Assembly: GCF_016055185.1 (NCBI RefSeq)
Contig: NZ_JAECVR010000017.1
Span: forward strand, 1-64,000
DNA length: 64,000 nucleotides
Direction: 5' to 3'
Source of the DNA: Paenactinomyces guangxiensis
Lineage (GTDB): Bacteria > Bacillota > Bacilli > Thermoactinomycetales > Thermoactinomycetaceae
Within the stretch, counting starts at the first letter, position 1; each line of letters starts with the position of its first letter. Positions 39,642 through 48,624 of the stretch are shown here, piece by piece. The notes beneath the pieces are model-generated. The model had not been told where the DNA came from. It did no database searches and saw only the letters and a program-made list of their open reading frames with translations. A program made the translations under genes and the position numbers.

Positions 39642-39822
39642 ACGAATCCCCCCGCTTAAAATAATATTCTTATCAAAAATATTTAGTCAATCACTGTACT
39701 TTCTGAAAACCTGTTATTCAACAAGCGGAAAAATTCAATCATCTGATAGATCAAGATATAATGAAAAGAGATTATACCTCTTTTGAAACATCATCAAATA
39801 TATTTTGACAGGAGAGAATTAC

Positions 39823-40905
39823 ATGAGAGTTATTCGCTCCCTCTTCCTATTTGCTCTGGTTTTCACACTGGCTTCCTGTACACCCGTCTCCGAACCCCCG
39901 GCAGCGGAGGAGATTTCAGGCATTCCGGACCTTAAACCAGAGACTGTTGCCCAAAAGCTGAGAACTCCCTGGTCAATCGCTGTTCATGACGGAACTTTTT
40001 ACATCAGTGAACGATCCGGAACTATTGTCAAAGTTAATCAAGGAAACTCTGAACGCCAAAGATTAAAATTAAAACATCTGGTTTATGAGGAAGGGGAAGG
40101 AGGTTTTCTTGGTATTGTTCTGGCACCGGACTTTGCTCAATCCCGTCTCGCTTATGCTTATTATACGTACAGGGAAAACGGGCAGACGTACAATCGGGTG
40201 ATCATGATCAAAGAATTGGAAGCTGACGGCTTGTGGACAGAGACAAAAACATTAATAGATAAAATCCCTGGTGCCGTCTTTCACAATGGCGGAAGGCTGG
40301 CAATCGGGCCTGACCAGCACCTTTACATAACAACCGGAGATGCGAGACAAGAAGAGTTGGCCCAGAATGTCAGAAGCCTGGCCGGAAAAATATTACGCCT
40401 GAAATTAAACGGGGAAATCCCTGAAGATAATCCATTTCCCCATTCCTATGTCTATTCTTACGGCCACCGTAACCCTCAGGGGCTGGCCTGGGATGCGGAC
40501 GGAAACATGTACAGCTCGGAACACGGACCCAGCACTGTTCCGGGCGGGCATGATGAAATTAATCTCATCAAATCGGGGAAAAACTATGGCTGGCCCAAAA
40601 TGATCGGGGATGAGAAGAAAGGAGAGATGATTTCTCCCCTGTATCATTCCGGGGATCACACCTGGGCTCCCTCAGGCATAGCCATTGATCAAAAGAAGCA
40701 GATTTATGTAGCCGCTTTACGGGGTCAACAGCTGCTAAGATTCTCAACATCCTCCAAAAAGGCAGAAACTGTCCTGGAAGGGATGGGCAGATTTCGTGAT
40801 GTTTATATTTTAGACGACGAACTCTATATACTCACAAACAACACAGATGGCAGAGGTGTTCCCGAAGAATCAGATGACCGCTTATTGAAAATCAAACTAC
40901 CATGA
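39823..40905 (+). CDS. PQQ-dependent sugar dehydrogenase-like lipoprotein (GSDH family)
   Basis: A 360-residue glucose/sorbosone-dehydrogenase-family protein. The signal peptide ends in a lipobox (LASC), so it is a membrane-anchored exported lipoprotein. It shows beta-propeller motifs of soluble aldose dehydrogenases: GAVFHNGGRLAIGPDQHLY, YSYGHRNPQGLAWDADGNMY and EHGPSTVPGGHDEINLI. Family members bind PQQ and Ca2+ and oxidise sugars, but some lack activity and the true substrate is unknown. ATG 39823 follows AGGAGAG. It stands alone on the plus strand, convergent with the exporter operon. Confidence 0.9.
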   Translation: MRVIRSLFLFALVFTLASCTPVSEPPAAEEISGIPDLKPETVAQKLRTPWSIAVHDGTFYISERSGTIVKVNQGNSERQRLKLKHLVYEEGEGGFLGIVLAPDFAQSRLAYAYYTYRENGQTYNRVIMIKELEADGLWTETKTLIDKIPGAVFHNGGRLAIGPDQHLYITTGDARQEELAQNVRSLAGKILRLKLNGEIPEDNPFPHSYVYSYGHRNPQGLAWDADGNMYSSEHGPSTVPGGHDEINLIKSGKNYGWPKMIGDEKKGEMISPLYHSGDHTWAPSGIAIDQKKQIYVAALRGQQLLRFSTSSKKAETVLEGMGRFRDVYILDDELYILTNNTDGRGVPEESDDRLLKIKLP

Positions 40906-40929
40906 TATCTGCATTGCCCGGAGAAAGAT

Positions 40930-40960
40930 TACGGCACCGTAATTATGACGCGGTGCCGTA
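40930..40960. terminator. Hairpin at the convergent ends of two operons
   Basis: ACGGCACCG...CGGTGCCGT forms a 9-bp stem between the sugar-dehydrogenase-like gene and the second exporter gene, and overlaps the last codons of the latter. No clear U-tract follows on either strand. Confidence 0.5.
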
Positions 40961-42679
40961 TGCCTGCAACAGATACATTTTATGGTAAAGCCCCTGCTTG
41001 GCCAACAACTCCTGATGAGTTCCTCTTTCTACAATCTCCCCACGGTGCAAGACGATAATCAGGTCAGCATCTTGAATCGTAGATAAGCGGTGTGCGATGG
41101 CGATGGTTGTGCGTCCTTTTCTCATTTTTTCCAGCGCGGATTGGATTGCTTCCTCTGTCTCTGTATCAACACTGGCTGTAGCCTCATCCAATACCAGCAC
41201 TTTGGGATTCATCGCCATCGTGCGGGCAAAGGAGATCAACTGTCTCTGGCCGCTGGAAAAGGTTGCTCCCCGTTCCCCGACCGGCTCATCATATCCCCCC
41301 GGCAGTTTCTCAATAAACGGAGCCGCCTGGACGAATTGAGCCGCTTCTTTCACCTGTTCATCTGAAATCGATTTATTGTGCAAACGGATATTGCTTTTCA
41401 CGTCTCCGACAAAGAGGAATGGATCTTGCAACACCAAACCGATCTTTGCGCGTAATTCTTTGTCGTCAAAGGAGTTGAGCGGTTGTCCGTCAATCTTAAT
41501 CGTTCCCCGTTCGACAGGATAAAAGCGCATAAGCAAATTGATGATCGAACTCTTTCCGCTGCCCGTATGCCCGACAAGGGCGACGGTTTGCCCCGGTTCG
41601 GCCACAAACGATATATTTTTTAACACATCATGCCTGCCGTCATAAGAAAAGCTGACATTATCAAATTCTATCCGCCCCGAAGTAATCACCGGGTTGCCAT
41701 CTCCTTGCTTCTGTGGAGCATACTCGGTCCGGTCCAACAGTTCAAACACCCGTTCAGCGGAAACAATCGCCTGCTGCAATTGTGACAGCCGCATCATCAT
41801 CTGGTTAATCGGTTCAAAGATCCTGTCCAATAAGTTTAAGAATCCGTACAACACACCAATTTTAACAGCACCGGTGAACGATTGAAAGCCAAAGAAGTTG
41901 AGGACAACCACCACCGTAATCACGGACAGCAGCTGCGTCGCAGGGCGCAACATTAACGCAAACAATTTTAAGTTTTTAATCGCCGCTCGGTAATGATCAT
42001 GGTTTAAGGCCCCAAATTCTTGCCGCATCCGCTCCTCCTGGCGCAAGGACTGAATCATATTCATTCCTTGGATGGATTCATTCAGCTTGGCATTCATCTG
42101 GCTTAGCTTCTGCCGCGAAATATGGTATATTTTAGAACTTAAGCGGCGGTACCACTGCATGATGGTAAAAACAACCGGCAACAGGAAGAGGCACCACAAA
42201 GCCAGCTGTACATCCAATACAAACATGGCAATAAAAACGCCGATCAAAAGCACCATATTTTGCATAAACGAAGACAATACATTGATATATAGATCTTTTA
42301 CCGCCTCCGTATCGTTGGTAATCCGTGAAACCAGCGAGCCATCCGGTATGCGGTCAAAGAAGGAAAGGCCCAGATGCTGCACCTTGCCGAAGACATCCAT
42401 TCTCAATTGCCTAATCACCCACTGAGCAATCGTTTGAAAGGAAAGAAGCTGGTAGTAGTGCAGCCCTGCTGAAATAAATTGTAACAGCAAGTACCCCCCG
42501 CCAAAAAGCAGGAGTGATTCCCGGTTAAAGTTGCGCGGAACAAGATGATAATCAATAAAGGTACTGACAATGAGCGGACTGACTACATCTGCCCCCGTTG
42601 CCGCCAATAATGCGGCAAAAGCAATCCAAAATCTTTTTTTATAGGTTTTAAGATAGCGGAGAAGCCGTTTGATGGCCAA
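40943..42679 (-). CDS. bmrD: ABC exporter half-transporter, BmrD/YheH-like
   Basis: A 578-residue half-transporter with an N-terminal six-helix exporter domain (about 1-310) and an ATPase domain. Walker A is GHTGSGKSS near residue 370, the signature is FSSGQRQL near 475, and Walker B is VLVLDEATASVD near 500. It overlaps the upstream half-transporter gene by 32 bases, indicating a heterodimer. The order and sequence match B. subtilis BmrC-BmrD (YheI-YheH), a multidrug exporter linked to antibiotic response and KinA regulation. The gene name is by homology. Confidence 0.9.
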   Translation of the reverse strand: MAIKRLLRYLKTYKKRFWIAFAALLAATGADVVSPLIVSTFIDYHLVPRNFNRESLLLFGGGYLLLQFISAGLHYYQLLSFQTIAQWVIRQLRMDVFGKVQHLGLSFFDRIPDGSLVSRITNDTEAVKDLYINVLSSFMQNMVLLIGVFIAMFVLDVQLALWCLFLLPVVFTIMQWYRRLSSKIYHISRQKLSQMNAKLNESIQGMNMIQSLRQEERMRQEFGALNHDHYRAAIKNLKLFALMLRPATQLLSVITVVVVLNFFGFQSFTGAVKIGVLYGFLNLLDRIFEPINQMMMRLSQLQQAIVSAERVFELLDRTEYAPQKQGDGNPVITSGRIEFDNVSFSYDGRHDVLKNISFVAEPGQTVALVGHTGSGKSSIINLLMRFYPVERGTIKIDGQPLNSFDDKELRAKIGLVLQDPFLFVGDVKSNIRLHNKSISDEQVKEAAQFVQAAPFIEKLPGGYDEPVGERGATFSSGQRQLISFARTMAMNPKVLVLDEATASVDTETEEAIQSALEKMRKGRTTIAIAHRLSTIQDADLIIVLHRGEIVERGTHQELLAKQGLYHKMYLLQAYGTAS

Positions 42680-44432
42680 ATGTTCCGCCCCCTTCCATCA
42701 CGAGAGATTCCAATTGTTGTTGCTCATACATCTCTTTGTACCAGCCGTTTTGCTTCATCAGTTCCTCATGTGTTCCGCGTTCTGCGATCCGTCCTTCTTC
42801 CAAAACGATAATATGATCCGCTTTCTCCACGGCACTCAAACGATGGGCAGAGATCAGCGTTGTCTTATTGGTCCGATTTTTCCGCAGCGCTTCAAGAATG
42901 GCATGCTCCGTTTTCGCATCCACTGCGGAGAGGGAATCGTCCAAAATAAGAATTTCCGGATTCAGCAACAGGGCACGGGCAATGGAAATCCTCTGCTTCT
43001 GACCGCCCGACAACGTTACACCGCGCTCACCCACAACTGTTTCGTACCCTTGATCAAAATGCAGGATGTCTTCATGAATACAAGCCAGCCGGGCGACCTC
43101 TTCAATTTCATCACGTGTGGCATCCGGTTTGCCAAAGGCAATATTTTCAGCCACTGTTGCCGAGAACAGCACGTGATCCTGTGGTACGTAGCCGATCGCC
43201 TCCCGTAACTTCAGCAGCTTCATATTTGTCACGGGAACCCCGCCAATCGAGATCGCTGAGGGAGCGGCATCAAATTCGCGCAGCAGTAACCTCAAGAATG
43301 TGGTTTTTCCGCTTCCTGTCTTGCCGACAACTCCCAATGTTTCCCCCCGTCTTACATGCACAGAAATATCTTGTAGCGCGGGCGTCCGGCTTTCAGGATA
43401 AATAAAGGACTTCAACTGATACTTGATGTCCCCCGACGGCACCCGGTCGATTGCATCTGGTTGGTCCTCAATATCGGGCTGAATATTTAACAGCTTGTCA
43501 ACACGGTCATAAGAGGCTCTCCCCCGCTCCACAATGTTAAATAACCAACCGAAGGCGAGCATCGGCCAGATCAGATGACCAAGATAAATCGTGAATTGGG
43601 TAAGTTCCCCGATGGAAAGGGTTCCCTCCACAACACCCACAGAACCATAAGCAACCGTAAGAAAGAATGAAATCCCCACCACCAGGATGATCGTAGGGTC
43701 GAACAGCGCATCAACACGGGCGACAGCAATATTTTTGTCTACCACATCATCGAGGAGCTCTTTAAATTCCTTTTTTTCATGTTCCTCTTGTCCAAATGCT
43801 TTAATGACCCGGACACCTGAAATATTTTCCTGTACTTTATCGTTAGTGATTGAAAAAGCTTCTTGCGCTTTATGAAACCTTTTATGCAACATGTTTCCGT
43901 ATTTGCTCGTCGCCCAGGCCATAAAAGGCATCGGGATTAAAGCGATAATCGTCAATTTCCAATCAATAAAAAAAGCCATGGTGAAAACAACAATTCCACC
44001 TGTGATGATCGAGTCCGCCAACGTGAGAACGCCATCTCCTGCCGTCATGACAATTGCCTGGATATCATTGGTCGCATGGGCCATCAGGTCACCGGTCCGG
44101 CGTTTATGAAAAAACTGTGGCGACATTTTTGTAAAATGGTTATACAGGCGATTCCGCAGCAGTCTTCCCAGACGGTTTGAAGCCCCGAACAACATGATCC
44201 GCCACAAGAAACCACAACCATAAGCCATAACTCCGACGAGCAAACTGAGTGAAGACCAAAAGATCAGATCGTTCAACGTCAGTGTATCCGCAACCATCTT
44301 GTCAACAATGACACGGACGGCAACAGGAGTAAACAGATGCAGCAAAGCGATTCCCAAAAGAGTGAGGATCCCCAGAATATAACTTTTCCTCTCCAACTTA
44401 AAAAACCACCATAAGTCTTTAAAAATACTCAA
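42648..44432 (-). CDS. bmrC: ABC exporter half-transporter, BmrC/YheI-like
   Basis: A 594-residue half-transporter. TTG 44432 was chosen as start (SIFKDLWWFFKLERKSYILG follows) because AAGGAGTG precedes it and the N-terminus then aligns with BmrC. The reading frame is open 35 codons further upstream, through the leader terminator, but without a ribosome binding site. Walker A is GKTGSGKTTFLRLLLREF near residue 375, the signature is LSGGQKQRISIARALL near 480, and Walker B is ILILDDSLSAVDAKTEHA; the D-D in place of D-E marks a degenerate catalytic site, the usual asymmetry in heterodimers. A leader ORF and an attenuator precede the gene. Confidence 0.92.
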   Translation of the reverse strand: MSIFKDLWWFFKLERKSYILGILTLLGIALLHLFTPVAVRVIVDKMVADTLTLNDLIFWSSLSLLVGVMAYGCGFLWRIMLFGASNRLGRLLRNRLYNHFTKMSPQFFHKRRTGDLMAHATNDIQAIVMTAGDGVLTLADSIITGGIVVFTMAFFIDWKLTIIALIPMPFMAWATSKYGNMLHKRFHKAQEAFSITNDKVQENISGVRVIKAFGQEEHEKKEFKELLDDVVDKNIAVARVDALFDPTIILVVGISFFLTVAYGSVGVVEGTLSIGELTQFTIYLGHLIWPMLAFGWLFNIVERGRASYDRVDKLLNIQPDIEDQPDAIDRVPSGDIKYQLKSFIYPESRTPALQDISVHVRRGETLGVVGKTGSGKTTFLRLLLREFDAAPSAISIGGVPVTNMKLLKLREAIGYVPQDHVLFSATVAENIAFGKPDATRDEIEEVARLACIHEDILHFDQGYETVVGERGVTLSGGQKQRISIARALLLNPEILILDDSLSAVDAKTEHAILEALRKNRTNKTTLISAHRLSAVEKADHIIVLEEGRIAERGTHEELMKQNGWYKEMYEQQQLESLVMEGGGTFGHQTASPLS

Positions 44433-44453
44433 AATTCCCCACTCCTTCACAAT

Positions 44454-44484
44454 AAAAAGAAGCCATTGGCATCCTATGGCTTCT
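44454..44484 (-). terminator. Attenuator terminator in the exporter leader
   Basis: On the minus strand AGAAGCCAT-loop of 9-ATGGCTTCT is followed by TTTTT, just upstream of the bmrC ribosome binding site. ATATGGCT at 44518-44525 can pair with AGCCATA of the left arm and so may form an antiterminator. The design matches the ribosome-mediated attenuation described for B. subtilis bmrBCD. Confidence 0.82.
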
Positions 44485-44543
44485 TTCTCTATTTCACCGT
44501 ATTTTTCCAACCACAGCAGCCATATGGAGCCAGCCACCGAGTC

Positions 44544-44672
44544 TCAGCTGAGATCTTCGAGGGTCGGTGATCCCTTTCGTTCAAAATCGCATGCGGAGGC
44601 AGCTCTACGCCGATATGAAATTGAAGAATAAACAAAAAGCCGATCCAAGCCCATTGCCGGGATATCAATCAT
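44544..44672 (-). CDS. Putative leader peptide (BmrB-like position)
   Basis: A 42-codon ORF beginning MIDIPAMGLDRLFVYSS and ending SPTLEDLS, with GGGAGG eight bases before its ATG. It lies between the predicted promoter and the attenuator of the exporter operon, where B. subtilis encodes the leader peptide BmrB. Its sequence does not obviously resemble a known protein. Its translation probably controls which hairpin forms; drug-stalled ribosomes would favour read-through. This role is inferred from position. Confidence 0.6.
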   Translation of the reverse strand: MIDIPAMGLDRLFVYSSISYRRRAASACDFERKGSPTLEDLS

Positions 44673-44709
44673 GACATAGACCTCCCATCCTCATTATTTA
44701 GCGAGTCTA

Positions 44710-44738
44710 ATGTTACATAAAATAAGCAATTTTGTAAA
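44710..44738 (-). promoter_or_regulatory. Promoter of the exporter operon
   Basis: On the minus strand TTTACA, a 17-base spacer, and TAACAT with a TG just before it. Transcription would begin near 44702 and give a leader of about 270 bases before bmrC. Confidence 0.55.
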
Positions 44739-45039
44739 GAAAAATTTATGTAAAATATGTTAAGTAGCGAATAAGCCTGAAACAATACTTTTTGACTCTA
44801 AATAATTATACCAAAATTGCGCATACAATTTCAAACGTATGTTCCCAATCCCATAAACAGATGACAACGACCCGGGTATTTAGTATTCTGATTTCAGAAC
44901 ATTTGTTTCCAATCCGTAAACACAAATAATCCCGATCCCTTCTTCCTTATCTGCCATATGCACGACATCCTTGCCTGTGCAAAGTTTTACATAGATCCAT
45001 ACAGGATGAAGCTGGCCCGGAAAAAGAAAGCAGGGTTTT

Positions 45040-45205
45040 TCATGTCCAAACTTCTATGTTTCAGATATTGAAAAAGCAAGGCAACATTTGCTGAACCATG
45101 GGGGTACATTGAGTGAAATCATTTGATGAATCAGATGTCAAATGGCTCTGGTTTTTTGACCTCGACGGTAACCGCATGGAATTGTGTTGCTTTGCGGAGT
45201 CATAG
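45040..45205 (+). pseudogene. Remnant of a VOC (glyoxalase-family) gene
   Basis: The plus strand encodes PNFYVSDIEKARQHLLNHGG, then TLSEI in one frame. After a shift it continues SFDESDVKWLWFFDLDGNRM and ELCCFAES, then a stop at 45203-45205. The pattern of a DIEKA...GG element followed by FFDLDGNRMEL is the C-terminal half of a vicinal-oxygen-chelate protein. A frameshift near 45115 and the lack of an N-terminal half mark it as decayed. Confidence 0.6.
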
Positions 45206-45236
45206 ATCTTGTGCCAGTCACAAGGTCTATGACTCC
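45196..45236. repeat. Strong 18-bp hairpin without U-tract
   Basis: GGAGTCATAGATCTTGTG and its near-perfect complement (one G-U pair) are separated by CCAGT. It lies between the decayed VOC gene and the LysR stop. It may still terminate lysR transcription, or be a remnant of a mobile or palindromic repeat. Confidence 0.7.
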
Positions 45237-45248
45237 TCCTTCTCTCAA

Positions 45249-46169
45249 TCAATTCACGTACTCCTCTTGTTTTTTCCTCCATTTTTCCGCATGCTTTCGG
45301 ACAAAGCCAATCCACTCGTTTAAAGCGGGAGAAATCCATTTTCGCCTGTGGTACGCCAATTTTGTTGTCACGCGATAAGGGCGGTCATCCCAGTTTAACA
45401 TCGCCAGTTTCCCTTCTGCGATCTCTTTTCTCACCGTGATGAGAGGCAAATAGGCAATCCCTACCCCGGCATAGGTACAATTTTTAATTGATTCAATGCT
45501 GGAAAATTCAATCGCCGAGTCGGCTTGGATTCCATTTGTTCGCAAATATTGTTCAAAAATCGTGCGATAGCTGCATCCCATTTCCGTAAACAGCAAAGTT
45601 TCCTGTTTGAAATGTTCTGCTTCCACACGTTCTAAGCGGGTCAATGGGTGATCTGCAGGGGCAATGATCCCCATCCGTTCAGTGATGAGAGATTCCAAAT
45701 GAATGTCACTCTCTTCGGAAACATCCGGTTCCATCAAAAAAGCCATATCCAGTTCCCCTTTTCGTACCAATTGCCTCATTTCCCAGCAGTACCCCGGTTT
45801 TAGAATGATCTTCACCTGCGGAAACGTTTGTTTGTACTCTTGAATGATCGCCGGCAGGCGAAAAGAGGCCAGTGATTCAGGGGTGCCGATCATAAGAGTA
45901 CCGCCGGGGATCGATTGAGAACGAACCGCCTCTTTTGCTTCTTCATGGGTTTCCAGCATCCGTACCGCGTATGGCAACAACCGTTCACCGGCAACAGTCA
46001 GAGCTATTTTTTTGCCCAGCCGGTCAAACAAAGGGGCTCCCAGTTCTTCTTCCAGAGCCTGAATCTGTGCGGTTACACTGGATTGCGCATACCCCAGATG
46101 CTCTGCGGCACGCGTAATCCCCTTAAGCTCAGCCACCACCTTAAACGTCAGAAGATTTTTCAGTTCCAA
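45249..46169 (-). CDS. LysR-family transcriptional regulator
   Basis: A 306-residue LysR regulator. The N-terminal winged helix-turn-helix is FKVVAELKGITRAAEHLGYA, then QSSVTAQIQALEEELGAPLF, followed by a linker helix. The C-terminal effector domain (about 90-300) starts GTLMIGTPESLASFRLPAII. It is divergent from an exporter gene 212 bases away, the usual layout for a LysR regulator and its target. The gap contains AT-rich dyads such as ATCGATCTAAATGAT that could be T-N11-A sites. The effector is unknown. Confidence 0.93.
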   Translation of the reverse strand: MELKNLLTFKVVAELKGITRAAEHLGYAQSSVTAQIQALEEELGAPLFDRLGKKIALTVAGERLLPYAVRMLETHEEAKEAVRSQSIPGGTLMIGTPESLASFRLPAIIQEYKQTFPQVKIILKPGYCWEMRQLVRKGELDMAFLMEPDVSEESDIHLESLITERMGIIAPADHPLTRLERVEAEHFKQETLLFTEMGCSYRTIFEQYLRTNGIQADSAIEFSSIESIKNCTYAGVGIAYLPLITVRKEIAEGKLAMLNWDDRPYRVTTKLAYHRRKWISPALNEWIGFVRKHAEKWRKKQEEYVN

Positions 46170-46381
46170 TCTGTCTCTCCCTTTCCATCGAAAATATCGA
46201 TCTAAATGATTTTATATATCTATTTTACTGATATATTCATCTTCATGTAAGATAAAAACAGAAAAATCCTCCTGACAGAGTCCAGCCTTAAAGAAACTCT
46301 TTCAACGAACCAGGGGACAATATCTTCGCCAAAGCACAAAAAATTCTATTTTATCCAACAAAGTTGAGAGGAGAGACAAAG

Positions 46382-47701
46382 ATGAAAGTAAAGCAGGAAC
46401 TGGAGCGAACGATCCGCTTGCCGCAAGCCGTGGCTTTATATATAGGAGCAGTGATGGGTTCAGGAATTTTACTGGTGCCGGGAATGTCTGCCGAAATGGC
46501 CGGTCCTGCTTCTCTGTTGGCATGGGGTGCAATGGTCATATGGATGCTGCCTATGGCTTTGGTCATGGGCTGGCTTGCCGCCGCGTACCCCCATGCCGGG
46601 GGAGTGGCCCATTATGTTTCGCGGGCATTTGGTGAAAAAGCCGGAGTCTATGCCGGGTGGTTCTTTCTGATGTCCGTGGTGATCGGCGCACCTGTGGCCG
46701 CCTTGACCGGGGCAGGTTATTTGAGCGCTGCCCTCGGGTGGGGGAATTTTGAGGTAATCATTCTTGGGACAGCCATTTTACTCATCGGTTTGACAGTTAA
46801 CTACAGGGGAATGAAATTGAGCGGGCGAATTCAGGTAACCATCATTGTCGGCATTGTGGCGGTTTTACTTCTGGCCATCATCGGTTCCGTCCCCCACATT
46901 GAATCGCGAAATTTCACTCCGTTTATGCCGGCTGGCTGGATCAGTGTCGGTCAGGCTGCCTCCATCCTCTTCTGGTGCTTTATCGGCTGGGAGGCCGTCT
47001 CCCACCTTTCCGAGGAATTCGTCAATCCGAAACGAGACTCTGTCAGAGGTGTAATCATCGCCTCAACCGTTGTGGGATTGCTTTATTTCCTAACCGCCTT
47101 TGCCACCGTTGGTACAAAAAGTTACGGTACAGAGATGGGGTCAGATGTTGCTCTGGTGAAAGTAATCAACCAGATGTTTGGCTGGGGTGGTAGTATTTTG
47201 GCCGGGGCAACCAGTTTCCTGATCTGTTCAGCTACAGTTATCGCCTATGTGGGAGCTGCTTCACGTCTCGCGTATGCAATTGCCCGTGACGGAAACGCAC
47301 CATCGGCCCTCGCCCGCTTATCGAAAAAATATGCCACACCTGTTGGTGGACTCACCTTTTTGGCTGTCTGCTTCCTTATGATCATTACTCTGTACGGAGC
47401 AGGGTGGATTTCTCTCACCACTCTGATTCAATTGCCGAATGCTACATTTATCCTGACTTATCTTGCAGGATGTGCCGCCGGGGTCCGCCTGCTGGCAAAC
47501 TCACGCTGGGGCTTCCGCATCAGCTGGATCTCCCTGATATTAACGGCAGCTGTTTTCCCCTTTACCGGCTGGGCTATTGTGTATCCGGCGATGATTGCCC
47601 TCTTTGTCTGGCTGAGTTACCGGTATTCAAAATCGAAAAATCCCAATCGGGCAGCAGTGGCGGCATCTTGTAAAAAAGACATGAAGATGGAACGAACTTA
47701 A
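46382..47701 (+). CDS. APC transporter, YjeH-like amino acid exporter
   Basis: A 439-residue, roughly 12-helix membrane protein. The first helix IGAVMGSGILLVPG and the PHAGGVAHYVSRAFGE segment fit the AAE/YjeH branch of the APC family, whose E. coli member exports methionine and branched-chain amino acids. ATG 46382 follows GAGGAGAG; an in-frame codon six residues earlier is less likely. It is divergently transcribed from a LysR regulator, which probably controls it. Direction and substrate are inferred from the family. Confidence 0.88.
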   Translation: MKVKQELERTIRLPQAVALYIGAVMGSGILLVPGMSAEMAGPASLLAWGAMVIWMLPMALVMGWLAAAYPHAGGVAHYVSRAFGEKAGVYAGWFFLMSVVIGAPVAALTGAGYLSAALGWGNFEVIILGTAILLIGLTVNYRGMKLSGRIQVTIIVGIVAVLLLAIIGSVPHIESRNFTPFMPAGWISVGQAASILFWCFIGWEAVSHLSEEFVNPKRDSVRGVIIASTVVGLLYFLTAFATVGTKSYGTEMGSDVALVKVINQMFGWGGSILAGATSFLICSATVIAYVGAASRLAYAIARDGNAPSALARLSKKYATPVGGLTFLAVCFLMIITLYGAGWISLTTLIQLPNATFILTYLAGCAAGVRLLANSRWGFRISWISLILTAAVFPFTGWAIVYPAMIALFVWLSYRYSKSKNPNRAAVAASCKKDMKMERT

Positions 47702-47800
47702 AGTTATTTAAGAGTAAAAAAGACACTTATCAAAATGGATTCTATTCCTGCACGGCCTTGAGCAATCCGGGAGCCAGGGGCGACTGAAACAGCTTAGAGC

Positions 47801-48340
47801 CTATGTTCTATGTGTACCCGGAGTGCCCCCTTCATCTCTTTCAACTGTTACCTGATCCGTCTCCGTCGGTGATGATAAAATATAAACACCTTTAAACCCT
47901 TCATCTTTTAACGTTTGAAGGGAATGACGGAGATTTTTCATCTGGTTGCTGATGGCGTGAACAGGAACAGTCCGGTAGGTTCTGACTTGATTTCTTTCCT
48001 GGCAAATTTCTTCAGGAAAGTTAAAAACTATCGCAACAGATGGACAATCATATCTCTCTGCGATTTGCAACAGTTGTTTTCTTTGTTCTCTCTTTACATT
48101 AGTTGCATCTGAAACTGTGAGCTTTCCTCGTTTTAAACGTTTCTCGGCAACATCATATAGAAGCTCAAATGCATCTCCGGATGCGGAAATATCATTTTCA
48201 TCATCGGTAATCAGACTGCGAAAAAAATCGGATGACAAGATCTCCGTAGCCCGAAAATGCTTTCTGGCAAAAGTTGATTTTCCACATCCTGCTGCTCCGA
48301 TCAACACAACCAATGAAAATTTTGGAATCCGGATATTCAT
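47801..48340 (-). CDS. Free-standing Pnkp-type polynucleotide kinase domain
   Basis: A 179-residue P-loop kinase. Walker A is GAAGCGKSTFARKHF near residue 17. It is followed by ILSSDFFRSLITDDENDISA and GKLTVSDATNVKREQRK, closely matching the N-terminal 5'-OH kinase domain of bacterial Pnkp RNA-repair enzymes. Full Pnkp is a kinase-phosphatase-ligase of over 800 residues; here only the kinase is present, and no phosphatase, ligase or Hen1 gene is adjacent. It might phosphorylate RNA or DNA 5' ends, or another substrate. Start ATG 48340 follows GGGAG at a longish spacing. Confidence 0.82.
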   Translation of the reverse strand: MNIRIPKFSLVVLIGAAGCGKSTFARKHFRATEILSSDFFRSLITDDENDISASGDAFELLYDVAEKRLKRGKLTVSDATNVKREQRKQLLQIAERYDCPSVAIVFNFPEEICQERNQVRTYRTVPVHAISNQMKNLRHSLQTLKDEGFKGVYILSSPTETDQVTVERDEGGTPGTHRT

Positions 48341-48592
48341 ACAGGCATACTCCCTCAGTTTTTACCTATTTAAACCGTACTCATCATGATTTTTCACAAC
48401 ACATCCGGTTTATATTCTCTCACCCCTGATTCCCTTGTTTGAGGACCTATGGGGATTCTTTTTTTTGTAAAACATGATCTTTCGACAACTTACAACAAAA
48501 AGAGCTTTTTTTGTTTTTATAGAAAGTGGTTATGGTATCTTGCTGCTAACATATGGTACGATTGCGGTTGAGACTAAATTTTATGGGTGAAG
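48341..48592. other. Upstream region of typA
   Basis: About 250 bases with no gene. A possible promoter is TTGTTT followed 19 bases later by TATCTT with an extended TGG, near 48509-48540; it is weak. Nothing else was recognised. Confidence 0.35.
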
Positions 48593-48617
48593 AAGGGGGT
48601 TGGGAGCCTTAGGCTCC
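48593..48617 (+). promoter_or_regulatory. Hairpin between Shine-Dalgarno and start codon of typA
   Basis: AAGGGGG at 48593-48599 is the only good Shine-Dalgarno sequence but lies 25 bases before the ATG. In between, GGAGCC-TTA-GGCTCC forms a perfect 6-bp hairpin. Folding would bring the site to about 11 bases from the ATG, or alternatively hide GGAG. Either way translation initiation may depend on structure. Confidence 0.55.
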
Positions 48618-48624
48618 TCACCAA

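Noticed and set aside
44433..44537. N-terminal extension of the BmrC-like protein by 35 codons from a GTG
   Set aside because: It would be translated through the attenuator terminator, lacks a ribosome binding site, and does not fit the family N-terminus.
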